Shown one piece after another: positions 1 through 5,123 of a stretch of DNA of 5,151 bases (positions are counted from its first letter, which is position 1; each line of letters begins with the position of its first letter). The notes beneath the pieces were generated by a model that was given only the letters and a program-made list of their open reading frames with translations, searched no databases and had not been told where the DNA came from. A program made the translations under genes and the position numbers. Origin of the DNA: an uncultured Sutterella sp. (GTDB taxonomy: Bacteria; Pseudomonadota; Gammaproteobacteria; Burkholderiales; Burkholderiaceae_F); NCBI GenBank assembly GCA_900770335.1, contig CAAGKD010000158.1:1-5151 (forward strand). The letters run 5' to 3'.

Positions 1-146
1 GCGAGGCGCCGGAGCATCTGCTCGGGCGGGTTGTAGTCGGGAAAGCCCTGCGCGAGGTTGAGGGCGCCGTGCCGCGCGCAGACGCGGCTCATGCGGCGGA
101 TGACGGAGTCGGTGAAGGTGCTGCTGCGGTCGCTGAGCGAAATCAT
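1..146 (-). CDS. PLP-dependent aminotransferase, class I/II, N-terminal fragment
   Basis: The first 48 codons of a leftward gene are present; the rest lies beyond the contig edge. The reading starts MISLSDRSSTFTDSVIRR and continues to a block reading LNLAQGFPDYNPPEQML at about residues 29-45. That NLxQGFPDxxPPE block is the characteristic N-terminal substrate-side motif of fold-type I aminotransferases of the aspartate, methionine and kynurenine aminotransferase group. The preceding FTDSVIRRMSR also fits the usual 'FTESVIREM' opening of this family. The proteins are cytosolic homodimers that move an amino group between an amino acid and a 2-oxo acid. The catalytic lysine would lie far downstream and cannot be checked, so the substrate is unknown. 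The start at 146 is supported by AAGGAA about 11 nt upstream and by the natural family length before the motif. The gene is divergent from the CreA-family gene. Confidence 0.85.
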   Translation of the reverse strand, partial: MISLSDRSSTFTDSVIRRMSRVCARHGALNLAQGFPDYNPPEQMLRRL

Positions 147-304
147 CTTTGTGCTTGTTCCTTTCGGTGACGGTCGTGTGTTCCTGCGTCCGCTTGCGGC
201 GCGTCCGGAAGCCCATGCCGGAGGGCCCGTCGTGCGCGCGCAAGATCGTTTCTCGCATTCTTCCGCCTTGCGCGCCTCCCGGACACCGGGCGAATGTCGG
301 TAAT

Positions 305-324
305 ACCTTGCACCGAGTCAAGGT
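305..324. promoter_or_regulatory. Perfect dyad ACCTTG-N8-CAAGGT, possible operator
   Basis: Two perfect 6-bp inverted arms are separated by 8 bp (20 bp in all). The dyad lies between the divergent aminotransferase and creA genes, about 25 bp upstream of the TATAGT element. Its size resembles MerR-family operators, but I found no -35/-10 pair with the 19-bp spacer typical of that class on either strand. The regulator, if any, is therefore unknown. Confidence 0.3.
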
Positions 325-353
325 TTCGCTCGGGCGCGCCGGACCGCTATAGT
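324..353 (+). promoter_or_regulatory. Putative sigma70-type promoter for creA
   Basis: TATAGT at 348-353 matches five of six positions of the -10 consensus. The best-spaced -35 candidate, TTTCGC at 324-329 with an 18-bp spacer, is poor, so the assignment rests on the -10. It would give a leader of about 70 nt before the start codon at 428. Confidence 0.4.
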
Positions 354-427
354 CTCGCTCTCGGGCGAACCTTTCATGAACTCCCTGCGCGAAGCGCGTC
401 GCCCGGCGCTTCCGAAACGACCCCGCC

Positions 428-946
428 ATGAAACTGCGCACCCTCGCCGCCCTCGCCCTTTCGATTCCGCTCGCCCTCTCGCTCGGCGGGTGCTCCAAGG
501 GCGACGTCGCCGACGTCTCCCTCGGCTTTCTCACGTTCAAAAACATCCGCCTGGACGCCTTCGTCGACCAGGAGGTGCCCGGCGTCACCTGCCACGTCGC
601 GAGCATCGACTCGCCCCTGACGATCGCCGATCCCTCGGACAGCTCCATCTCCTGCCGCCAGACGGGCGAGATCACGCCCGCGATGATCGCGGCGATCGAC
701 AAGAGCCGCGACGGCGCGGTGATCTTCACGCAGTCCAAGAGCATCTTCTTCAAGTTCATGAAGATCCGCCGCATCTACGACGCGAAGAACCAGACGCTCG
801 TGTACCTCTCCTACTCCACGAAGGAGACGACGGGCAGCTTCAAGCACAGCATCTCGACGGTGCCGCTCTGGGGAACGGCCGCGTACTCAAAGCCCCTGCC
901 CGCCGCGCCGTCCGGCCAGGCGCCGACCTCGAACGAGCGCTTCTGA
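428..946 (+). CDS. creA: CreA-family lipoprotein
   Basis: A 172-residue protein of the CreA family, a conserved proteobacterial envelope protein whose biochemical role is unknown. Recognition rests on segments that line up with E. coli CreA as I remember it: RLDAFVDQEVPGVTCHV (about 41-57), PSDSSISCRQTG (69-80), the AVIF..KSIFFKFMKIRRIYDAK block (97-120), LVYLSYS (124-130), and SISTVPLW near 141-148. The N terminus is a lipoprotein signal peptide: positively charged start, hydrophobic core, and lipobox LGGC with the modified cysteine at residue 22. Serine at +2 suggests transfer to the outer membrane. Two conserved cysteines, 55 and 76, could form a disulfide. The C-terminal tail after residue 150 is a low-complexity Pro/Ala stretch beyond the usual family end. 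No strong Shine-Dalgarno sequence precedes the start, which was chosen for its complete signal peptide. The creBCD partners of E. coli are not visible, so the symbol indicates family only. Confidence 0.88.
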   Translation: MKLRTLAALALSIPLALSLGGCSKGDVADVSLGFLTFKNIRLDAFVDQEVPGVTCHVASIDSPLTIADPSDSSISCRQTGEITPAMIAAIDKSRDGAVIFTQSKSIFFKFMKIRRIYDAKNQTLVYLSYSTKETTGSFKHSISTVPLWGTAAYSKPLPAAPSGQAPTSNERF

Positions 947-991
947 CTGCCCGGCCGCCGGGAGAAATATCGATCGTTTCCCCGTCGATTC

Positions 992-1010
992 GATAACGGG
1001 AATCGTTCTC
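992..1010 (+). promoter_or_regulatory. Fur-box-like operator upstream of the FeoC-like gene
   Basis: The 19-bp site GATAACGGGAATCGTTCTC agrees with the classical Fur box GATAATGATAATCATTATC at 14 of 19 positions. It is itself a dyad, with GATAACG facing CGTTCTC (six of seven paired). It ends 5 bp before the -10 element at 1016-1021, where bound Fur with Fe2+ would block RNA polymerase. Placement before an iron-linked gene strengthens the call. Fur binding itself is inferred. Confidence 0.6.
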
Positions 1011-1015
1011 GGAAC

Positions 1016-1021
1016 TACAAT
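1016..1021 (+). promoter_or_regulatory. Likely -10 element (TACAAT) of the FeoC-like gene
   Basis: TACAAT matches five of six consensus positions and stands out in GC-rich sequence. No good -35 hexamer lies at the correct distance; the matching stretch is occupied by the Fur-box-like dyad. Transcription would begin near 1028, giving a leader of about 60 nt. Confidence 0.45.
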
Positions 1022-1087
1022 TGCCCTTCGCCCGCCCGGACGCACGGCGCTCCGGGCCCCGGACTTCCCCGACATTCAGGAGCAAAC

Positions 1088-1348
1088 ATGTTCACTGCCA
1101 ATGACATCCGCCGGCTCATCGCCGAGCGCCCGGGCGTCTCGCTTCGCGACCTCGCCCTTCACTTCAAGGTCACGCCGCCCCTCATGGAGATGATGCTCGA
1201 GAAGCTCGAGACCAAGGGAGACGTCGAGCGCGTCGCGCCCGTGTCCTGCTGCGGCGGCGAGTGCGGGTGCTCGGGCGAGCACAAGGGCTACAAGCTCACG
1301 CTCAAGGCGATCGAGGCCCTGCGCGCTCGACAAATGACAAATTTGTGA
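1088..1348 (+). CDS. FeoC-like winged-helix regulator with cysteine cluster
   Basis: An 86-residue protein matching the architecture of FeoC-like regulators of ferrous iron transport. Residues 4-50 form a winged helix: a first helix (NDIRRLIAER), a GVSLRDLALHFKVTP helix-turn-helix segment at about 16-30, and a recognition helix PLMEMMLEKLETKGDVERV. The wing carries four cysteines at 54, 55, 59 and 61 (CCGGECGC), where FeoC proteins hold their cysteine cluster, proposed to bind an iron-sulfur centre. A basic helical tail (about 67-83) follows. FeoC is thought either to regulate the feo operon or to protect FeoB from proteolysis. The cysteine spacing here is tighter than in the enterobacterial protein, and no feoA or feoB is nearby, so it may act in trans or on another target. 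The start is supported by AGGAG at 1078-1082, 5 nt before ATG. A Fur-box-like site lies upstream. Confidence 0.75.
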   Translation: MFTANDIRRLIAERPGVSLRDLALHFKVTPPLMEMMLEKLETKGDVERVAPVSCCGGECGCSGEHKGYKLTLKAIEALRARQMTNL

Positions 1349-1390
1349 CGCCCTTCCCTTCGGAAACAATTGGTTGCAAATCGAATTTGC
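1335..1390. repeat. AT-rich palindrome cluster at the FeoC-like gene end
   Basis: ACAAATTTGT (1337-1346) is a perfect 10-bp palindrome overlapping the stop codon. It extends to a near-palindrome of 14 bp at 1335-1348. GCAAAT-CGA-ATTTGC (1376-1390) is a second inverted repeat with 6-bp arms and a related core. Both are conspicuous in GC-rich surroundings and lie just upstream of the promoter-like pair at 1387-1415. They may be operator sites, or the second may be a weak transcript end. Confidence 0.35.
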
Positions 1391-1415
1391 GTCTTTTGAA
1401 GGGCTGGGGCATACT
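1387..1415 (+). promoter_or_regulatory. Putative promoter of the small RNA
   Basis: TTGCGT (1387-1392) and CATACT (1410-1415) are separated by exactly 17 bp. Each is an imperfect match, three and four of six positions respectively. The expected start, near 1421-1423, falls at the 5' edge of the long-range helix that begins at 1419. This agreement is the main support. Confidence 0.4.
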
Positions 1416-1418
1416 TCG

Positions 1419-1604
1419 CTTCGTTGTGGTTCAGGTGGTGCTTTCGTTTCCGAGAGTCCCAAGGCTGAACAGAGTCGCTGGAGGGAGGCCTCGCGGGATG
1501 CGCTTTAAGGAAGCGCTCGCCGAGCTCAAGGCAAGGATCCTCAGGAAAGCCGCCGGCCACAATGAAGTAATGAAAGGCGTGTCCGAAAGGACGACGCCCT
1601 TTTT
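1419..1604 (+). ncRNA. Candidate structured small RNA, about 185 nt
   Basis: I recognise no known RNA family here, but the sequence folds as an RNA gene should. The segment 1419-1429 pairs along its whole length with 1557-1567: 11 bp including one G·U at 1423/1563. The helix continues inward as GGUGG (1434-1438) with CCGCC (1550-1554), which includes a U·G pair, and UUUC (1442-1445) with GAAA (1545-1548). Inside are a 6-bp hairpin, GCGCTT-TAAGG-AAGCGC (1500-1516), and possible CGAG/CTCG (1451-1454 with 1490-1493) and UCCC/GGGA (1457-1460 with 1483-1486) helices. The G·U pairs would be A·C mismatches on the other strand, which assigns the RNA to the plus strand. An intrinsic terminator follows directly, and a promoter-like pair precedes it. 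Size and rod shape recall 6S RNA, but I see no diagnostic sequence. No convincing protein reads through this interval. Confidence 0.5.
1576..1604 (+). terminator. Intrinsic terminator with GAAA loop, possibly bidirectional
   Basis: GGCGT-GTCC (1576-1584) pairs with GGAC-ACGCC (1589-1598) around a GAAA tetraloop, with one bulged G at 1593. C and TTTTT follow at 1599-1604, and AAA precedes the stem. It ends the proposed small RNA. On the minus strand the same stem is followed only by TTTCATT, so it may also serve weakly as the end of the convergent membrane-protein gene. Confidence 0.75.
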
Positions 1605-1674
1605 GTCGTCAGGCGCACGGCCGGACTCAGAACCGGCGAAGGCGCCCCATGGACGCCTTCCCCTCAGCGAAGCG

Positions 1675-2052
1675 TCACTTCGCCGGCCCGCCGCTCTTGT
1701 CCCCGCCGGCCGCCCTGCGCCGCCGCGCCTCGACGAAGAGCATGAGCGTGCCCCAGTTGACGACGAGCGCGAGCGCGAGGACCGCGAGCGCCTGCAGGCA
1801 CCAGCCCGCGGCGCACCAGCCGCTCGCCTGCGAAGGCCCCCCCCAGAAGGCGAGCGTGAACTCCTGGACGGGATTGACGCCCTCAATGCCTGCCGCGAAC
1901 GCCACAAGCGAAAGCCCGTAGAACGCCCAGGCCGCGGCCATCGCGCGGCGCTGCCCCGCGGCGCGCATCGGCCAGATCCTCAGGCAGATGAGAATCGCCG
2001 CGGGAAGGATCAGGGGGAAGGCCAGCACGGCCGCATTGAGAAGAAGCTGCAT
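1675..2052 (-). CDS. Small three-helix membrane protein, unrecognised
   Basis: A 125-residue protein that I cannot assign to a family. It shows three strongly hydrophobic segments at about residues 5-27, 36-56 and 81-107. Positive clusters follow the first (RAAGQRR) and third (EARRRR) segments, while the loop between segments two and three is nearly free of basic residues. By the positive-inside rule the N terminus is outside and the C terminus in the cytoplasm. The outer loop is rich in Trp and Gly with two cysteines (80 and 85), and the tail is a polar Gly/Lys stretch. An upstream in-frame ATG at 2115 would add 21 arginine-rich residues. I prefer 2052 because the helix begins directly after it and GAGGGA lies about 10 nt upstream. 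The gene follows cstA in the same direction but behind a strong terminator, so co-transcription is unlikely. Confidence 0.65.
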   Translation of the reverse strand: MQLLLNAAVLAFPLILPAAILICLRIWPMRAAGQRRAMAAAWAFYGLSLVAFAAGIEGVNPVQEFTLAFWGGPSQASGWCAAGWCLQALAVLALALVVNWGTLMLFVEARRRRAAGGDKSGGPAK

Positions 2053-2129
2053 CGCTTGAAAGTCCCTCGGTTCCTTGGATGCTTCGGGAACCCGCACGCC
2101 TCGCGCGGGCCGCATTCCAAATGCTCCGG

Positions 2130-2135
2130 ATTCTA
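2130..2135 (-). promoter_or_regulatory. Possible -10 element of the small membrane protein gene
   Basis: On the minus strand this reads TAGAAT, five of six consensus matches, flanked on both sides by CCGG. It lies between the cstA terminator and the start at 2052, where an independent promoter would be needed. No convincing -35 hexamer accompanies it. A small GCATT-N3-AATGC hairpin (2112-2124) would sit at the start of the transcript. Confidence 0.3.
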
Positions 2136-2152
2136 CCGGCTTGGCGCCAATG

Positions 2153-2209
2153 AAAAAGGGCGCCCCGCGCCGGCATGTCCCCTTGAGGGAAATGCGGCGC
2201 GAGGCGCCC
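2153..2209 (-). terminator. Strong intrinsic terminator downstream of cstA
   Basis: On the minus strand the arm at 2209-2195 pairs with 2172-2158 over 15 consecutive positions, all Watson-Crick except one U·G pair (2202/2165). TTTTT follows at once (2157-2153). The interior adds CAT/ATG and UCCC/GGGA pairs. The wobble pair would be an A·C mismatch on the plus strand, so the structure belongs to leftward transcription. It lies about 70 nt after the cstA stop codon. Confidence 0.9.
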
Positions 2210-2228
2210 CTTCTGCGAGCCCCCGCGC

Positions 2229-2244
2229 CCGCCCCGAAGGGCGG
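2229..2244 (-). other. UUCG-capped hairpin in the cstA 3' untranslated region
   Basis: On the minus strand CCGCCC-TTCG-GGGCGG forms a perfect 6-bp stem with the exceptionally stable UUCG tetraloop. It lies between the cstA stop codon and the main terminator and lacks a T tract, so it is more likely a stabilising 3' hairpin than a terminator. Confidence 0.55.
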
Positions 2245-2278
2245 CTGCGGAGGGCTTCAGGCCTTGTCAGGCGCTTTC

Positions 2279-3949
2279 TCAGGCCTTCTGAACCTTGGCG
2301 GGCTCGCGAAGCTTGAGCACGCAGTGGTAGACGACGAGGAGCGCGAGGATGATCAGGGCCACGGCGATGATGAGCTGCAGGCCGCCGACCATGAAGACGA
2401 ACGTGCCGCTCTGGATCTGGCCGAAGATGCGCAGGACCGCTTGGATCAGGGCCGTCATCGTGACGACGAACATGATCGTCATCGGGACGTAGAGCATCCA
2501 GCCCTTGCGGCCGGTGGCCTTGAGGAAGACCGCGAGGCCGGTGAGCACCAGGGCCGAGAGGAGCTGGTTGGCCGAGCCGAAGAGCGGCCAGACGGACATG
2601 TAGCCCGCGAGGCACAGGGCGTAGCCGAGGAGCAGCGTGAGGACGGTCGAGAAGACGGTGTTCGTGAAGAGCGCCTGGATCGGGCCCTTCTTCTCGCCGG
2701 GACGCGGCATGAAGAGCTCCTGCAGCGACATGCGGCCGATGCGCGCGACGGCGTCGACGGAGGTCAGGGCGAGCGCGGAGACGCACATCGTCAGGATGCA
2801 GGCGGCGATCTTGTGGGGCACGCCAAAGATCTCCTCGAGGAAGCCGGCGACGGCGCCCGAGAACGTCTGGAACGGGGTGCCCGCGGGCAGGACGCCGTCC
2901 TTGGCGGCCGCGCAGACGAGCACGAGGGCGACGATGCCGAGCACGCACTCAACGCACATCGAGCCGTAGCCGACGAGGCGCATGTCCTTCTCGTTGGCGA
3001 CCATCTTCGAGGAGGTGCCCGAGCTCACGAGGGAGTGGAAGCCCGACACGGCGCCGCAGGCGATCGTGACGAAGAGGATCGGGAAGAGCTCGAGGTTCTT
3101 GACCTCCCAGCCCACGAAGGCCGGCATGTTGAGCGTCGGGTTCTTGACGAAGACGCCGAGGACGCCGCAGACGATCATGCCGATCAGCAGGAACATCGAG
3201 AGGTAGTCGCGCGGCTGCTTGAGCAGCCACATCGGCATCACGGAGGCCGCAAAGAGGTACGCGAAGACGACGTAGCGCCACGTGACCGAGTCCAGGTAGA
3301 CCGGGAACCAGATGCCGAGCGTGACCATCACGACCATCAGCACGATGCCGACGACGAGCTGCACGCCGGCGCTCGGGCGGACGTACTTGAGGTACAGGCC
3401 GAAGAGAACGGCGCCCGCCATGTAGATGAGGGAGATCGAGCCCGCGGCGGCGTTCGGCATGAGCTCGGAGCCGTCCTTGGCGAAGCCGTTGAACGTGTTC
3501 GCGACCATGTCGCAGAACGCGGCGATCACAAGGAGCGTGAAAAGCCAGCAGAAGAGCAGGAAGAGCTGACGGCCCGTGCGGCCGACGTAGTCCTCAATGA
3601 TCATGCCGATCGAGCGGCCGCCGTTCTTGACGGAGGCGTAGAGGGCCGTGAAGTCCTGGACGGCGCCGAAGAAGATGCCGCCGAAGATCATCCAGAGCAG
3701 GGCCGGGAGCCAGCCGAACATCGCGGCGATGATCGGGCCGGTCACGGGGCCCGCGCCCGTGATCGAGGTGAACTGGTGCGCGAACACCGTCCACTTGTTG
3801 GCGGGAGCGTAGTCGCCGCCCTGGTTCTCCACGGCCGGCGTGGGCCGGTTGGGATCGACGCCCCACGTCTTCTCGAGCCAGCGGGCGTATCCGAAGTACC
3901 CGCAGCCGAGCGCGACGAGGGCGATCAGCATGACTGTCAGACCATTCAT
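2279..3949 (-). CDS. cstA: Carbon starvation protein A family transporter (short form)
   Basis: A 556-residue polytopic inner-membrane protein of the CstA family, secondary transporters linked to uptake of peptides or pyruvate when carbon is limiting. Family signatures appear in order: an N-terminal helix, then the YAPANKWTVFAHQF segment and TSITGAGPVTGP (about 47-72), GAVQDF (95-100), the CGAVSGFHSLVSSGTSSK stretch (298-315), LTSVDAVARIGR (395-406), and PLFGSANQLLSAL (455-467). About a dozen or more hydrophobic helices are visible. It is roughly 150 residues shorter than E. coli CstA and BtsT (about 700), matching the short form found in many anaerobes; nothing suggests truncation. The start at 3949 follows AGGA by 9 nt. 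The small YbdD partner protein of some cstA loci is not seen. A terminator follows, so the gene is probably monocistronic. The substrate, pyruvate or peptide, cannot be decided from sequence. Confidence 0.95.
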   Translation of the reverse strand: MNGLTVMLIALVALGCGYFGYARWLEKTWGVDPNRPTPAVENQGGDYAPANKWTVFAHQFTSITGAGPVTGPIIAAMFGWLPALLWMIFGGIFFGAVQDFTALYASVKNGGRSIGMIIEDYVGRTGRQLFLLFCWLFTLLVIAAFCDMVANTFNGFAKDGSELMPNAAAGSISLIYMAGAVLFGLYLKYVRPSAGVQLVVGIVLMVVMVTLGIWFPVYLDSVTWRYVVFAYLFAASVMPMWLLKQPRDYLSMFLLIGMIVCGVLGVFVKNPTLNMPAFVGWEVKNLELFPILFVTIACGAVSGFHSLVSSGTSSKMVANEKDMRLVGYGSMCVECVLGIVALVLVCAAAKDGVLPAGTPFQTFSGAVAGFLEEIFGVPHKIAACILTMCVSALALTSVDAVARIGRMSLQELFMPRPGEKKGPIQALFTNTVFSTVLTLLLGYALCLAGYMSVWPLFGSANQLLSALVLTGLAVFLKATGRKGWMLYVPMTIMFVVTMTALIQAVLRIFGQIQSGTFVFMVGGLQLIIAVALIILALLVVYHCVLKLREPAKVQKA

Positions 3950-4190
3950 TTGACCAAATCCTGTTGTGCTTTTATTGGTGTGCTGGCGTTGTGAAGCCGC
4001 TTTCGCCCGGGGGAGCCGCCCGGTTGAGTGAAGGCGCTCCAGAGCCGGAGCGGCGCGCCTGAAGGAGGCCAGTCTCCCGAAGCGTAACAGGCATGGTACG
4101 GAGTCCGGTACCCGAAAGCAAATGCAACTTTCGGATTAGAAATTTTGTTGTTATTTGTTTTTCTTAAATTTATTCTTGCGAATTCTTTTG
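3950..4190 (-). promoter_or_regulatory. cstA upstream region: AT-rich promoter zone, dyads and long leader
   Basis: The stretch 4135-4190 is sharply AT-rich, with A-tracts on the minus strand, and probably holds the cstA promoter or its upstream activating element. Two inverted repeats lie next to it: CCGAAAG-N9-CTTTCGG (4112-4134) and GGTAC-N8-GTACC (4095-4112). A weak promoter pair on the minus strand, TTGCTT then TACCAT (4093-4098) with a 17-bp spacer, overlaps these dyads. That would leave a leader of about 140 nt, including a CGCTCC-N6-GGAGCG hairpin (4035-4052). I recognise no known riboswitch or CRP site. Confidence 0.4.
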
Positions 4191-4228
4191 AAAAGAGGAC
4201 GCAGAGACACATTTCTCAGTCCTGCGTC
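4191..4228 (-). terminator. Probable intrinsic terminator of the MFS transporter gene
   Basis: On the minus strand GACGCAG (4228-4222) pairs with CTGCGTC (4204-4198), with three further inner pairs (4219-4221 with 4206-4208) after one bulge and a 10-nt loop. CTCTTTT follows (4197-4191). It lies about 45 nt past the transporter stop codon. The T tract is short and interrupted, so strength is uncertain. Confidence 0.6.
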
Positions 4229-4272
4229 AACGTTCGTTGGTCGTATGCCCTACGCGTTTATACGTGCTTTTG

Positions 4273-5123
4273 TCAGCGCAACGTCCTGCCGCGCGCGGCG
4301 ATCCAGCCCGAAAGTCCCCAGAGCGCGATGACAAGTGCGAGAAATCCGCAGGAGAGCGTCCAGCCGTCCGAGAGGTCCCTCAGGGCGCCGAAGATCCAGG
4401 GGCCGCATCCGGCGGCGAGGTACCCCGCGCCCTGGGCCAGGGCGGAGGCGCCGAGCATGCGGCGCGCGTCCGGGGCCTTCGCGGCCATGAGAAGGAACGC
4501 CATCGAGAGCATCGCGCCCTGCGCCGCTCCCGCGAGGACCGAGGCGGGAAGCATCAGCGCGCCGCCCGCGAGCCACCCGGCAAGCCCGGCGAGATAGGCG
4601 ATCGAGAGCATCGCCGCCGCGCGCGCCTCTCCCCCGACCGCCTTGACGAAGCGGGCCGTGAGAACCGACGCGGGCAGGCCCGAGAGCAGGAAGACGAAGA
4701 TCCAGACGCCCGTCTCGGAGGGCGACATCCCGCGGCCCTGCCAGAGAAGCGGCATCCAGCCCGCGACCGTGTAGATGAGAAGGGACTGCAGCCCCATCAC
4801 CGAAGTGAGCGCCCACGCCTGAGCGTCCCCCAGGAGCGCGCGCCAGGAGGCCCCTGCGGCGGCGCCACCTCCGGCAAGGCCCGCGCCGCGCCCGGCCGCG
4901 AGCCCCCAGAGGAGCACCGCGGCAGCCGCAAGGACCGCCCAGAGGCCGAAGGGGCCGGAAAGCGTCCCCGTGAATTCCAGAAGCGGCGCCGAGAGGAGCC
5001 CCCCGGCCGCGCCCGAGAGTCCGATGACGCCCGTGTAGAGCCCCACCATCGAGCCGACCCGGCCGGGCCAGGCGCTGCGCACCATGACGGGCATCATGAC
5101 GTTGAGGAGCGCGGTGCCCGCGC
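4273..5123 (-). CDS. MFS transporter, CynX/NimT-like, N-terminally truncated
   Basis: The last 282 residues of a major facilitator superfamily protein. The visible part opens with AGTALLNVMMPVMVRSAWPGRVG, then SMVGLYTGVIGLSGAAGG. This resembles the helix 4-5 region of CynX/NimT-type carriers (a GN-x-x-x-P motif, then an FP-x-R-x-G-x-x-x-G-x-Y-like loop). About eight membrane helices remain, including a cytoplasmic-loop-like break near FVKAVGGEARAA and a short basic end, RGRTLR. Compared with family members of about 385-400 residues, roughly the first 100 residues are missing because the contig ends here. The ATG at 5097 is internal, since family-like sequence continues upstream of it to the adapter boundary. 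Known relatives export or import small organic molecules such as cyanate-pathway compounds or nitroimidazoles; the substrate here is unknown. Confidence 0.8.

Larger units (their letters stand above)
147..427. other. Divergent intergenic region, aminotransferase / creA
   Basis: This 281-bp stretch holds no credible coding region. The two short plus-strand open frames inside it have arginine- and proline-rich compositions and no family resemblance. It contains the 5' leaders of the two divergent genes, a short CCCGG-ACA-CCGGG hairpin at 278-290, a 6-bp-arm dyad at 305-324, and a likely -10 element for the rightward gene at 348-353. No clear promoter for the leftward aminotransferase was found. 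Confidence 0.6.
1349..1674. other. Gene-free interval between the FeoC-like gene and the small membrane protein gene
   Basis: This 326-bp interval has no supportable protein gene. Frame readings give short pieces without family resemblance. An ATG at 1498 has a GAGG-type ribosome site at the right distance, but its frame runs through the terminator without a stop and then antisense to the neighbouring gene. The interval is explained by the palindromes, promoter, structured RNA and terminator listed separately. Nothing further is seen at 1605-1674. Confidence 0.6.

Noticed and set aside
299..324. MerR-family promoter on the minus strand (TTGACT followed by TATTAC)
   Set aside because: The two hexamers are only 10 bp apart, not the 19 bp needed, and no better -35 lies upstream.
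950..962. CCCGG-CCG-CCGGG hairpin just after creA as a terminator
   Set aside because: The stem is only 5 bp with a 3-nt loop and is followed by GAGAAAT, without a T tract.
374..996. Overlapping open frames on both strands around creA
   Set aside because: Arg/Pro- or Asp/Glu-rich shadow frames of a GC-rich gene. The 428-946 frame alone has a lipoprotein signal and family motifs.
1405..1420. Sigma54-like element (GG and GC dinucleotides 12 bp apart in TGGGGCATACTTCGC)
   Set aside because: The -24/-12 spacing fits, but the -12 half reads TCGC rather than TTGC and the -24 half lacks GGCAC. It overlaps a sigma70-like pair that explains the RNA start equally well.
1419..1604. Assignment of the structured RNA as 6S, 4.5S, tmRNA or RNase P RNA
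   Set aside because: Size and rod shape suit 6S, but no diagnostic sequence is seen. The 4.5S GGAAGGAAGCAGCC-type core, the tmRNA ends and the RNase P GAGGAAAGTCC block are all absent. A family name would be a guess.
1498..1605. Short peptide MRFKEALAELKARILRK... starting at 1498 behind a GAGG ribosome-binding site
   Set aside because: The frame has no stop before the terminator, so a transcript ending there would lack a stop codon. The ATG lies at the foot of a hairpin in the structured RNA. A start-like coincidence is more likely.
1261..2316. A 351-codon plus-strand open frame
   Set aside because: It overlaps the FeoC-like gene out of frame, crosses the proposed RNA and its terminator, and runs antisense to the small membrane protein gene. 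Its composition is low-complexity Arg/Pro/Ala.
2075..3994. A 639-codon plus-strand open frame opposite cstA
   Set aside because: It is extremely rich in Asp, Glu, His, Arg and Ala with no hydrophobic core, as expected from the antisense of a GC-rich membrane-protein gene. cstA on the other strand has unmistakable family motifs.
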